DNA of 64,000 nt. Origin: Anaerolineales bacterium. Lineage in GTDB: Bacteria; Chloroflexota; Anaerolineae; 4572-78; J111. The notes under the pieces were generated by a model, which was given only the letters and a program-made list of their open reading frames with translations, was not told where the DNA came from and ran no database searches. The stretch lies in the NCBI GenBank assembly GCA_015075185.1, contig JABTUW010000004.1, forward strand, positions 124,001 through 188,000. The letters are read 5' to 3'. Below are positions 48,988 through 55,739 of the stretch, piece after piece. The position numbers and the translations under genes are program-made. How positions within the stretch are numbered: the stretch's first letter is position 1; each line of letters begins with the position of its first letter.

Positions 48988-51900
48988 TCAGTGCGAAGCC
49001 TCCCCTTGGGACGCCACCCGTTTCACCCCCAGCATTACATCCAGCCCGTCCACCTTCTCCTTGCGCTGGAAGGCAGATTCGGGGATGAGCTGGTGGTCAA
49101 TTTCAACGGCCAGAGTTTCAGCCTTGATGTAATCGGCCCACTGCCGGAAGACGCGATGGACCGCGCCCTCGGCCTGGTAGTAGATGGCGATCTTGTCGGC
49201 GATGTCAAAACCGGCGTCTTTGCGCATGTTCTGGATGCGGCGGACCAGCTCGCGGGCCAACCCCTCGGAGGCCAATTCGTCGGTGATAACCACGTCCACG
49301 CCGACGGTGATGACCTTATCGGCGGCGACGGCCAGGCCCTCGGCGGGCTGGGTTTGGATCAGCAGCTCCTCGGCGGTCAATTCAAGCGGCTGGCCGTCAA
49401 CCGTGAAGGTGACAGCCTCGCTGGCCTGGATTTTGGCGGCCAATTCAGCCGGGTCGGCGGCTTCGATGGCCTGGCGCACTGCCGGCAGGTTTTTGCCCAG
49501 CTTTGGCCCCAGCAGCTTGAGGTTGGGCAGCACTTTGTAGGTGACAAGTTCGCCCGCTTCGGCCACGAATTCCAGCTTTTTCACGTTTAATTCATCAACG
49601 ATGATGGCTTTTAATTCAGGGGACAAGCTAACAGCTTGTCCTACATGGGCTAAGGCCCGGGCCAGCGGCTGGCGAACCTTGATATTGGCGCTGCCGCGTG
49701 CGCCCAGGCCCAGGCTGGCAATCCGCCGGGCCAGGTCCATCTGCTCCAGCAGCGGCCGGTCAATGGCAGCCTCATTCGCCTCCGGCCAGGGGCAGTGATG
49801 GATCGACTCCGGCGCGTTGCTGTCCACGCTGCGTACCAAATTCTGGTACATGACCTCGGTCACAAACGGGGTGAAAGGAGCCAGCAGCCGGGTCAGCGTG
49901 GTCAGGACGTGGTACAGGGTAGCATAGGCAGCGTCCTTATCGGTGTCGTGCTCCGATTTCCAGAAGCGGCGGCGCGATCTCCGCACGTACCAGTTGGTCA
50001 GATCTTCAATTAAATCCTGGATGGCGTTGGTGGCCGTATAGGCGTCGTAGTTTTCCAGGCTGGCGGTCACTAAGGCGACGACTTCGTTCAGGCGGGCGAT
50101 GATCCAACTATCTAAAAGCGACCGCTGACCGTTGACCGCCGACCGGTGGTTTCCTACGGCGGTCTCCGGTCTGCCGTCGGCGGTCGGCTCCCAGCCATCC
50201 AGCTTGGCATAGGTTACAAAAAAGTTGTACACATTCCACAGCGGGATGAGGAACTGGCGGCGGACTTCGTCGGCGCGGTGGTAGCCGAAGAGGAGGTTTT
50301 GCTCCGGCTTGTGGTTGCAGTACATCCAGCGCATAACGTCCACGCCCATTTTATCGGCGGCCTCATTGAACTCGATGGCATTGCCCCAGCTTTTGTGCAT
50401 GGGCCGGCCATCCTCTGCCCAGAGGGTAGCGTAGCCAAAGTTGCTCAGGAAGGAAGGGCTTTTGTCAATGATAGCCCCCATGACCAGCATGCTGTAGAAC
50501 CAGTTGCGGAATTGGCCGGGGAAGCTCTCGCTGATCCAGTCGGCCGGGTACCACTTGCGCCAGTAGTCGGGGTCCTGGCGGTAGCGCAGGGTGCTGAAGC
50601 TGACAATCCCGGCGTCGAGCCAGGGGTTGCCGACATCGGGGATGCGGCTCATCAGGCCGCCGCACTGGTCACACTTGAGCTTGACCGTGTCAATCCAGGG
50701 CCGGTGGGGCGTATGCCCGGCGAATTCCTCGTAACCAACCGCCGCCCGCGTCTTCAGCTCAAAGTCGTCGCCGACGACCGTCCAGGCATCACAGCTATCG
50801 CACTGCCAGATGGGTAGGGCCAGGCCCCAGTAGCGCTTCTTGGAGATCATCCAGTCGTGCATGTTGCGCAGCCAATCCAGTTCCCGTTCCAGGCCAAAGG
50901 ATGGAATCCAGCGGATCTGGCGGGTGATGTCCATGAGCAGCGGGCGCAGCTCGTCCATGCTAATGAACCACTCGTCCACCAGGCGGAAGACCAGCTCGGT
51001 TTTGCAGCGCCAGCAGGTCGGGTAGCGATGGGTATAGCGTTCGACGTGGTAGAGCAGCCCCTTTTCCTCCAGATTTTTGAAGATAGGATCGGCCACCTCG
51101 CTGACGTGCAAGCCGGTCAAGTAATCAAACCCTTCGACAAAGTAGCCCTCGTCGTCCAGCGGGGCGACGATAGGCAGCCCATTTTCTTTACCCAGGGCAA
51201 AGTCTTCCGCGCCCGCGCCGGGGGCGATGTGGACAATGCCGGTCCCTTCCTCTTCGCCGACTTCATCCCAGGTAATGACCTGGTGAGCGTCTTTGGCGCT
51301 CACCTTGAGACCTTCGATCAATTCCTTGAGATGAGTCCAGCCGCCCGGCTGCTGCTCCGCGGTCAGGTCGTCGAAAGGACCGTCGTAAGTCCAGCCGAGC
51401 ATGTCCTTGCCCTTAAGCTCCTGCAAGACTTCATATTTGCCGCGCAGCATCTTGGTGGCGCCTTTGCTCAGGTAGAAGATGTCGTCGGTCAGCATCATCT
51501 TGACTTTGACGTAATCCAAGTCCGGCCCAACGGCAGCGGCGACATTGCTGGTCAGCGTCCAGGGCGTCGTGGTCCAGACCAACAGGGCCTCGCCTGGCCT
51601 GTCGCGCAGCGGAAATTTGACGGTGACGCTGCGGTGCGTGATTTCGGCGTAGCCGTCGGTGACGATTTCGTGCTGGCTGATGCCGGTGGCGCAGCGGGGA
51701 CACCAGGGCATCACGTCCGCGCCGCGGTAGAGCCAGTTATTCTCGTAGCAGATTTTGATGGCCCGCCAGATCATATAATTGTTTTCGTTGGACAGGGTGT
51801 AGTAGCTGCCCCCCAGCTCCGGCATGCCCAACCGCCCGACGATATTTTCGACCGTGTCGGTGACCGGCCCCTCCGGCCCCTCGACGGTGATGACCTCGGT

Positions 51901-52386
51901 CGGGTTCTCGATGATTTTCCGGCCCAGCCAGCGCAGTTGGTCGGTGTCGTTCCAGTCCATCCAGTAACCGAGGCGGATGGATTGCTCGGTCTGCACGGCG
52001 GAGAAGCGCAGCACCCGTTCCTTGCACTTGTTGACAAAGGCGGCCATGCCGTAGGCTTCGATGTCCTTTTTGCTCTTAAAGCCCATCTCTTTTTCGACCT
52101 CAACCTCGACCCAGAGGCCTTGGCAGTCGAAGCCCTGCTGGTAGCGCAGCTCGTGGCCGCGCATGGCCTGGTAGCGGTTGTACAGGTCTTTGTAGGTGCG
52201 GCCCCAGGCGTGGTGGACGCCCATCGGGTTGTTGGCCGTGATCGGCCCGTCCATAAAGCTCCACTTGGGCCGGCCCTTTTGTATGGCCCGCAGTTTATCC
52301 AGCGATTTGTTTTCTTTCCACCAGGCCAGGGTTTCGCGCTCCTGGGTTGGGAAGTCTACATTTGAAGGTACGTCTTTGAATGGCAT
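48988..52386 (-). CDS. ileS: isoleucyl-tRNA synthetase with two hairpin-repeat insertions
   Basis: A 1132-residue class I synthetase that charges tRNA-Ile. HIGH-type motif is GVHHAWGRTYKD (HxWGR, as in eukaryote-like IleRS), KMSKS-type is MHKSWGNAIEF. The CP1 editing region has VWTTTPWTLTSN, and DEVGEEEGTGIVHIAPGAG follows. Two Cys pairs (WCPRC, WRCKTEL) may bind zinc. At 50120-50188 a 69-bp GC-rich hairpin repeat is read in frame as TADGRPETAVGNHRS plus VNGQR before LLDSWIIARLN; at 49621-49641 a 9-bp-stem hairpin encodes VGQAVSLS before PELKAIIVDELNVK. The C-terminus is extended, with a domain after DELNVK of about 170 residues. Cotranscribed with alaX from the T-box leader. Confidence 0.95.
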   Translation of the reverse strand: MPFKDVPSNVDFPTQERETLAWWKENKSLDKLRAIQKGRPKWSFMDGPITANNPMGVHHAWGRTYKDLYNRYQAMRGHELRYQQGFDCQGLWVEVEVEKEMGFKSKKDIEAYGMAAFVNKCKERVLRFSAVQTEQSIRLGYWMDWNDTDQLRWLGRKIIENPTEVITVEGPEGPVTDTVENIVGRLGMPELGGSYYTLSNENNYMIWRAIKICYENNWLYRGADVMPWCPRCATGISQHEIVTDGYAEITHRSVTVKFPLRDRPGEALLVWTTTPWTLTSNVAAAVGPDLDYVKVKMMLTDDIFYLSKGATKMLRGKYEVLQELKGKDMLGWTYDGPFDDLTAEQQPGGWTHLKELIEGLKVSAKDAHQVITWDEVGEEEGTGIVHIAPGAGAEDFALGKENGLPIVAPLDDEGYFVEGFDYLTGLHVSEVADPIFKNLEEKGLLYHVERYTHRYPTCWRCKTELVFRLVDEWFISMDELRPLLMDITRQIRWIPSFGLERELDWLRNMHDWMISKKRYWGLALPIWQCDSCDAWTVVGDDFELKTRAAVGYEEFAGHTPHRPWIDTVKLKCDQCGGLMSRIPDVGNPWLDAGIVSFSTLRYRQDPDYWRKWYPADWISESFPGQFRNWFYSMLVMGAIIDKSPSFLSNFGYATLWAEDGRPMHKSWGNAIEFNEAADKMGVDVMRWMYCNHKPEQNLLFGYHRADEVRRQFLIPLWNVYNFFVTYAKLDGWEPTADGRPETAVGNHRSAVNGQRSLLDSWIIARLNEVVALVTASLENYDAYTATNAIQDLIEDLTNWYVRRSRRRFWKSEHDTDKDAAYATLYHVLTTLTRLLAPFTPFVTEVMYQNLVRSVDSNAPESIHHCPWPEANEAAIDRPLLEQMDLARRIASLGLGARGSANIKVRQPLARALAHVGQAVSLSPELKAIIVDELNVKKLEFVAEAGELVTYKVLPNLKLLGPKLGKNLPAVRQAIEAADPAELAAKIQASEAVTFTVDGQPLELTAEELLIQTQPAEGLAVAADKVITVGVDVVITDELASEGLARELVRRIQNMRKDAGFDIADKIAIYYQAEGAVHRVFRQWADYIKAETLAVEIDHQLIPESAFQRKEKVDGLDVMLGVKRVASQGEASH
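49621..49644. repeat. AGGACAAGCT/AGCTTGTCC hairpin inside ileS
   Basis: GGACAAGCT (49621-49629) and AGCTTGTCC (49633-49641) form a perfect 9-bp stem with an AAC loop, followed by TAC. The ssrA terminator palindrome (1225-1250) shares the GTAGGxCAAGCT...AGCTTGxCC layout. Confidence 0.6.
50120..50188. repeat. ACCGCCGACC/CGGCGGTC hairpin repeat, copy inside ileS
   Basis: Sixty-nine bases closely matching 31108-31173: both start GACCGCTGACCG, continue TGACCGCCGACCG or AGACCGCCGACCG, and end CGTCGGCGGTCGGC. Length is 23 codons, so the reading frame is kept. Confidence 0.75.
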
Positions 52387-52397
52387 TAATTGCTCCT

Positions 52398-53102
52398 TTA
52401 ATTCCCAATTTCTAAGCGGATGCGCTTGTTGATCTTGCCCTTGCTCTCATACCCCGCTACCCGAATCGTTCCGACCTCGCGGGTGTTGTTGACGTGGGTG
52501 CCACCGTCGGCCTGCAAATCCAGCCCTTCGATTTCGACGGTGCGGACTTCACTGATGCCTTCGGGCAGTAAGTTGATCTTGGTGCGGATCAGATCGGGAA
52601 TCTGGAAGGCTTCTTCGCGGGGCAGGATTTTGACCCGCACCTTGCGGGCGGCAGCGACTTCGACGTTGAGTTTTTCCTCGATTTCCTTGACCAATTCCTG
52701 GCGCAGCGTTTCAAATTCAAAATCCATACGGCCGCTGAGTTCGTCCATGTTGCCGCCCGTTACCTGCGCCCCGTAATCCCGCCAGACGACGCCGCAGAGA
52801 ATGTGGAAGGCGGTATGGGTTCGCATCAGCTTGTGACGGCGCTTCCAATCTATTTTGCCGTGTACTGCTGCGCCAACGGCGGGCAAGTCGCCCTCGAGCC
52901 AGTGCCAGATAAGCTCCCCCTGCCTTTTGACCTTGGTCACGGGCTTCCCGTCCAGCCAACCTAGATCGTGCGGCTGACCCCCGCCGCCAGGGTAAAAAGC
53001 GGTTTTATCGAGGGCCACCGCATTTTCTTCGGTATTGACTGCTAACACGGTTGCGTCGAATTCTTGCAAGTAGGCATCGGTGTGAGCTAGTAACTCGGTC
53101 AT
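52398..53102 (-). CDS. alaX: alanyl-tRNA editing protein (AlaX)
   Basis: A free-standing homologue of the AlaRS editing domain that removes Ser or Gly wrongly attached to tRNA-Ala. The 234-residue protein has KTAFYPGGGGQPHDLG, the zinc motif HTAFHILCG (HxxxH) and LQADGGTHVNNTREVG. In the second zinc motif the Cys of CGGTH is replaced by Asp, which I believe occurs in some AlaX groups. Length fits the medium (AlaX-M) form. Start is ATG 53102 behind GGAGG. It is 11 bp from ileS and behind an Ile-type T-box, an unexpected partner for an Ala-specific function. Confidence 0.9.
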   Translation of the reverse strand: MTELLAHTDAYLQEFDATVLAVNTEENAVALDKTAFYPGGGGQPHDLGWLDGKPVTKVKRQGELIWHWLEGDLPAVGAAVHGKIDWKRRHKLMRTHTAFHILCGVVWRDYGAQVTGGNMDELSGRMDFEFETLRQELVKEIEEKLNVEVAAARKVRVKILPREEAFQIPDLIRTKINLLPEGISEVRTVEIEGLDLQADGGTHVNNTREVGTIRVAGYESKGKINKRIRLEIGN

Positions 53103-53199
53103 CGTTCCTCCAACCATTTACGATTTACCCCTAGGGGGCCTTTGGCTCCGATTTCAGATTTACGATTAGGCTCTAAATCGTAAATCGCAAATTCAAAAT

Positions 53200-53541
53200 C
53201 GAAAATTAAAAAACTCCCATCCCAACCATGGGACGAGAGTTTAACTGCTCGCGGTACCACCCAAATTAGTGCATGCACTCGCTCAGTCGCCTGCAAGCGT
53301 TAAATCGTTTAACTTTAAACGTTCAACGGAGTATAGGCGTGCCCGGCTAACGGCGGGCAAATCCGGCTGAGTCTACTCAATAAGTGGAGCAAGATGCTAT
53401 CTTGTCCGACAGTTTTTCGGTCAGCAGCTCAGGAAGGATTTTCGGCAAGCTTAATGGGTCCGGCTTGCACCAGCCCGGACTCGCTGGGCCACGCCACTTG
53501 CTTACTCGTTTCCGTCACAGCCTTTTAAGCTTACAATTGTG
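53200..53541 (-). promoter_or_regulatory. T-box riboswitch leader of alaX-ileS, AUU (Ile) specifier
   Basis: The T-box core GGGTGGTACCGCG lies at 53262-53250 on the minus strand. Stem I spans about 53510-53340, with the distal CAGCGAGTCCGGGCTGGTGCAAGCC and CTGAGCTGCTGACC. The specifier region reads ACTTATTGAGTAGAC, so the codon before GAGTAG is AUU (53381-53379). The terminator hairpin CTCTCGTCCCATGG...GGGATGGGAG followed by TTTTTTAATTTT lies at 53241-53200. The UGGU of the core would pair with an A-ending discriminator, as in tRNA-Ile. Uncharged tRNA-Ile should stabilise the antiterminator and allow expression. Confidence 0.9.
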
Positions 53542-53547
53542 ACCGAA

Positions 53548-53576
53548 ACTATATCATCAAGCGGCAGCCTTGTCAA
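53548..53576 (-). promoter_or_regulatory. consensus promoter of the T-box operon
   Basis: On the minus strand -35 TTGACA (53576-53571), 17-bp spacer, -10 TATAGT (53553-53548). The transcript would start near 53541. Confidence 0.82.
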
Positions 53577-53612
53577 ATCCACAAAAATCCCCAAAAATTA
53601 AGCTTTAATCGC

Positions 53613-53642
53613 TTGACGGTTGCTTGCATTTTATGCTATTAT
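53613..53642 (+). promoter_or_regulatory. promoter for the DUF2752 gene
   Basis: -35 TTGACG (53613-53618), 18-bp spacer, -10 TATTAT (53637-53642). It lies back-to-back with the T-box promoter and within the longest possible reading frame, which argues for a start codon downstream of it. Confidence 0.6.
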
Positions 53643-53697
53643 GTACCCGTTGAAGTTGCACGGTTCTAAAAATCTTTTAGCTGGTGCAATCGGATTC

Positions 53698-54180
53698 ATG
53701 CTGCCACACTCAATCTCACCTCATAACCTGGTTGTTTCCCTCAAAGCTCAGATTTATACACCGATTTTGACCTCGGTTGTGCAGAATCGGTTGGCGGGTT
53801 GGATGATCGCCGGGGCAGCCGGACTGCAGGCCGGTTTAGTTAGCCTGGGGTTTCCCGGCTGGCAGTGTCCCTTTTTGCATGTCACCGGCTTGCCGTGTCC
53901 AGGATGTGGTTTATCGCGGGCTATGGTGAAGCTGTTAGAGGGTGATTGGCGCACCTCGTTGGAGTTGCACGCATTTGCCCCCCTTTTTGTTGTGGCGCTG
54001 CTGCTGGTGACCTGGGCTGCTATTCTCCCTCAGCAACAGCGCGCTTGGTTTATTGGCCGGCTTGAATGGGTGGAACGGCGCACGGGAATTACCGCAATTC
54101 TACTGGTTGGCCTAATGCTCTACTGGCTAATTCGATTGCTGGTCTTTCCTGAAGCGTTTATTAATTTGGTTAAAGGGTAG
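53698..54180 (+). CDS. DUF2752 membrane protein
   Basis: About 160 residues from ATG 53698; the frame is open upstream to 53620, but that part overlaps a promoter. The DUF2752 signature is clear: WQCPFLHVTGLPCPGCGLSRAMVKLLEGDWRTSLELHAFAP, with the CPxxxxTGxPCPxCGxxRA pattern and a His in place of the usual Asn-Pro. Three hydrophobic segments: MIAGAAGLQAGLVSLGF, PLFVVALLLVTWAAI and ILLVGLMLYWLIRLLVF. Family function is unknown; the conserved Cys pairs suggest redox or metal binding at the membrane. Another small membrane gene follows by 44 bp. Confidence 0.8.
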   Translation: MLPHSISPHNLVVSLKAQIYTPILTSVVQNRLAGWMIAGAAGLQAGLVSLGFPGWQCPFLHVTGLPCPGCGLSRAMVKLLEGDWRTSLELHAFAPLFVVALLLVTWAAILPQQQRAWFIGRLEWVERRTGITAILLVGLMLYWLIRLLVFPEAFINLVKG

Positions 54181-54224
54181 ACTTATTCTATCCGCAAATT
54201 CTATACAAGGGAGGTTCACAAGAT

Positions 54225-54557
54225 ATGCAAGTAGTCGGTTCAATTTTATCAGTTGTAGGGGGTGTTGGTTCGCTCATTTGCTGGATCATGGTGTTGATCA
54301 AAATGTTTCCAGCCGAAGGGGCGTTAAAGGGTATTCTGGCTATCATCTGCTCCCTGTATGCTTTCATTTGGGGGTGGATTAATGCCGGCCGATTCAATTT
54401 AAGGAATGTGATGCTTGCCTGGACAGTTTGTATCGTCCTGGCCGTTATTGGGGGAGTCATCAATGGCGCTGTCACTGGCGCTGCTTTGCAGCAAGGGTTC
54501 AGTGGCGGTAATTTAGCCCTATTTGTCTCAGTAGTGGCGGCTTTTATTGGCTTCTAG
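54225..54557 (+). CDS. small membrane protein
   Basis: A 110-residue protein starting at ATG 54225 behind GGGAGG at somewhat long spacing. Three or four hydrophobic segments: VGSILSVVGGVGSLICWIMVL, ILAIICSLYAFIWGWI, VMLAWTVCIVLAVIGGVI and NLALFVSVVAAFIGF. It resembles small membrane proteins of unknown function found widely in bacteria. No signal or catalytic motif is visible. A terminator follows at 54659-54690. Confidence 0.72.
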   Translation: MQVVGSILSVVGGVGSLICWIMVLIKMFPAEGALKGILAIICSLYAFIWGWINAGRFNLRNVMLAWTVCIVLAVIGGVINGAVTGAALQQGFSGGNLALFVSVVAAFIGF

Positions 54558-54654
54558 TCCTTGACCGCTCTAACCGACAACTGAATAATTCCCGGTTTAC
54601 TCCTTCACTGGTGTTAAACCTATGCCAGCATCTCGTATAAGCACTTGACTTTCA

Positions 54655-54690
54655 AAAACAAACCCTACATTGAGTGGGGTTTGTTTTTTG
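54655..54690 (+). terminator. intrinsic terminator after the small membrane gene
   Basis: CAAACCC (54659-54665) pairs with GGGTTTG (54677-54683), followed by TTTTTTG. It carries an A tract on the opposite side and could act both ways. Confidence 0.75.
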
Positions 54691-54784
54691 TTTGTGCAAC
54701 AGAGGCTGTCCCTGGGTGTATTGCAACTTGAACTGCATAGACCGAGCAATGAGGGCGACGACTCAGCGAGAATTGAACCTTGGT

Positions 54785-54988
54785 TTAGATATGGCTACTA
54801 CGATAAGTGACTTTATATCGTTTTAAAAGTGGTGAGTGTTTTGAATGAGAAGTTGGACTGTAATCAGCTATGTGCCGCCTCCACCAATTGGGAAAACTTG
54901 GCTTGATCGTCCTGACCGCATACCACCCGGTCGCAAAAACCACAATATCAAAGCTAAGCCAAATAACTAAAAAATCTAACAGACTCAT
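54785..54988 (-). CDS. single-pass membrane microprotein, copy 2
   Basis: A 67-residue protein, start at ATG 54988 behind GAAGGG. One hydrophobic helix (LLDFLVIWLSFDIVVFATGWYA) then a conserved RTIKPSFPNWWRRHIAD and a basic tail (HSPLLKRYKVTYRSSHI). It is clearly paralogous to the gene at 55091: the two share FLxxWLSxDxVxxATGWYA and FPNWW. Not recognised as a named family. A tail rich in Lys/Arg after the helix suggests the C-terminus is cytoplasmic. Confidence 0.68.
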   Translation of the reverse strand: MSLLDFLVIWLSFDIVVFATGWYAVRTIKPSFPNWWRRHIADYSPTSHSKHSPLLKRYKVTYRSSHI

Positions 54989-55090
54989 AATTTGCACCCT
55001 TCAAACGTGATAACGATGAAAGAGGGGTTCTGTTATGGCTTATCCCAAAAAATCGCCCACATGGGCAGTTAGATTAGTCCTCTTGGGGGA

Positions 55091-55297
55091 TCAATGAAAT
55101 TCCGGAGAGGGCATTGTTGGAGGAGATTGGGTAACCTCTGCGAGTTCTGAGCTGGTATCTGGTGGGTCATCCCATATCACCTGTTTCCACCAGTTTGGAA
55201 AATAGGCTCTGACTACCTTGTTAGCATACCAACCAGTAGCAATAAGTACGACATCAATACTAAGCCAGGTAATGAGAAAGTTCAGCAGCCAATTCAT
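55091..55297 (-). CDS. single-pass membrane microprotein, copy 1
   Basis: A 68-residue protein, start at ATG 55297 behind GGAG. The helix is NWLLNFLITWLSIDVVLIATGWYA, then NKVVRAYFPNWWKQVIWDD, and an acidic, Ser/Pro-rich tail (SSELAEVTQSPPTMPSPEF). Identity with the copy at 54785 is concentrated in the helix and the FPNWW motif, while the tails diverge in charge. A 102-bp gap separates the copies. Conservation under divergence supports real coding. Function unknown. Confidence 0.68.
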   Translation of the reverse strand: MNWLLNFLITWLSIDVVLIATGWYANKVVRAYFPNWWKQVIWDDPPDTSSELAEVTQSPPTMPSPEFH

Positions 55298-55535
55298 AGC
55301 AGGCACTCCGGTCGGGTAACTTGTGGGAGGTTTTATTCATATTTTAGAGTAGTGGGTTTTCACAACTCCGTGAAAAATATGCCGAGTATCAATTTGATTA
55401 TAAAATCGCAAGGTGTGAATCCGGTTTGAAAAAACATTCGTTGTATTTCAGTTTTTATTCGAATTGCAATAAATTTGAATCAAAAAACCAAGATCGTGAA
55501 ATTGACCACGAGGCTATTAAAACTATAATAGAGGT

Positions 55536-55631
55536 GGGGGTGGATGTCGCCCGGTGGCGGCCCTGGTCTTCAAAATCAGTGGGCGGTTGCGAGCAGCAGG
55601 CGTCGGTGGGTTCGACTCCCATCTACTCCCG
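55536..55631 (+). tRNA. selC: tRNA-Sec (anticodon TCA)
   Basis: A 96-base tRNA with selenocysteine-type features. The 8-bp acceptor pairs GGGGGTGG (55536-55543) with CTACTCCC (55623-55630), with two G-U pairs; discriminator G55631. The D stem has six pairs (GTCGCC/GGCGGC). The anticodon arm is CTGGT-CTTCAAA-ATCAG with anticodon TCA. A long variable arm follows, then a 5-bp T stem GTGGG/CCCAT with loop TTCGACT. CCA is not encoded. This means UGA is read as selenocysteine in this organism; selA, selB, selD and a selenoprotein gene are not in the window. Confidence 0.93.
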
Positions 55632-55671
55632 TGAGGATAAGAAGATAATTAGAGATCTCAATTGTTTTGTG

Positions 55672-55729
55672 ACGTATTGCGTGTTGCGTATGCCGTTAAT
55701 TTTACGTAACACGCAATACGTTTTTATTT
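55672..55729. terminator. 19-bp hairpin after tRNA-Sec
   Basis: ACGTATTGCGTGTTGCGTA (55672-55690) pairs with TACGTAACACGCAATACGT (55703-55721) with a single G-U pair, followed by TTTTATTT. It ends the tRNA-Sec transcript and lies just beyond the stop of lpd on the other strand. Confidence 0.82.
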
Positions 55730-55739
55730 CCAGAACTTT

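Noticed and set aside
53620..53697. Upstream start for the DUF2752 protein at TTG 53620
   Set aside because: The -10 element of a good promoter lies within this part, so it would not be in the mRNA.
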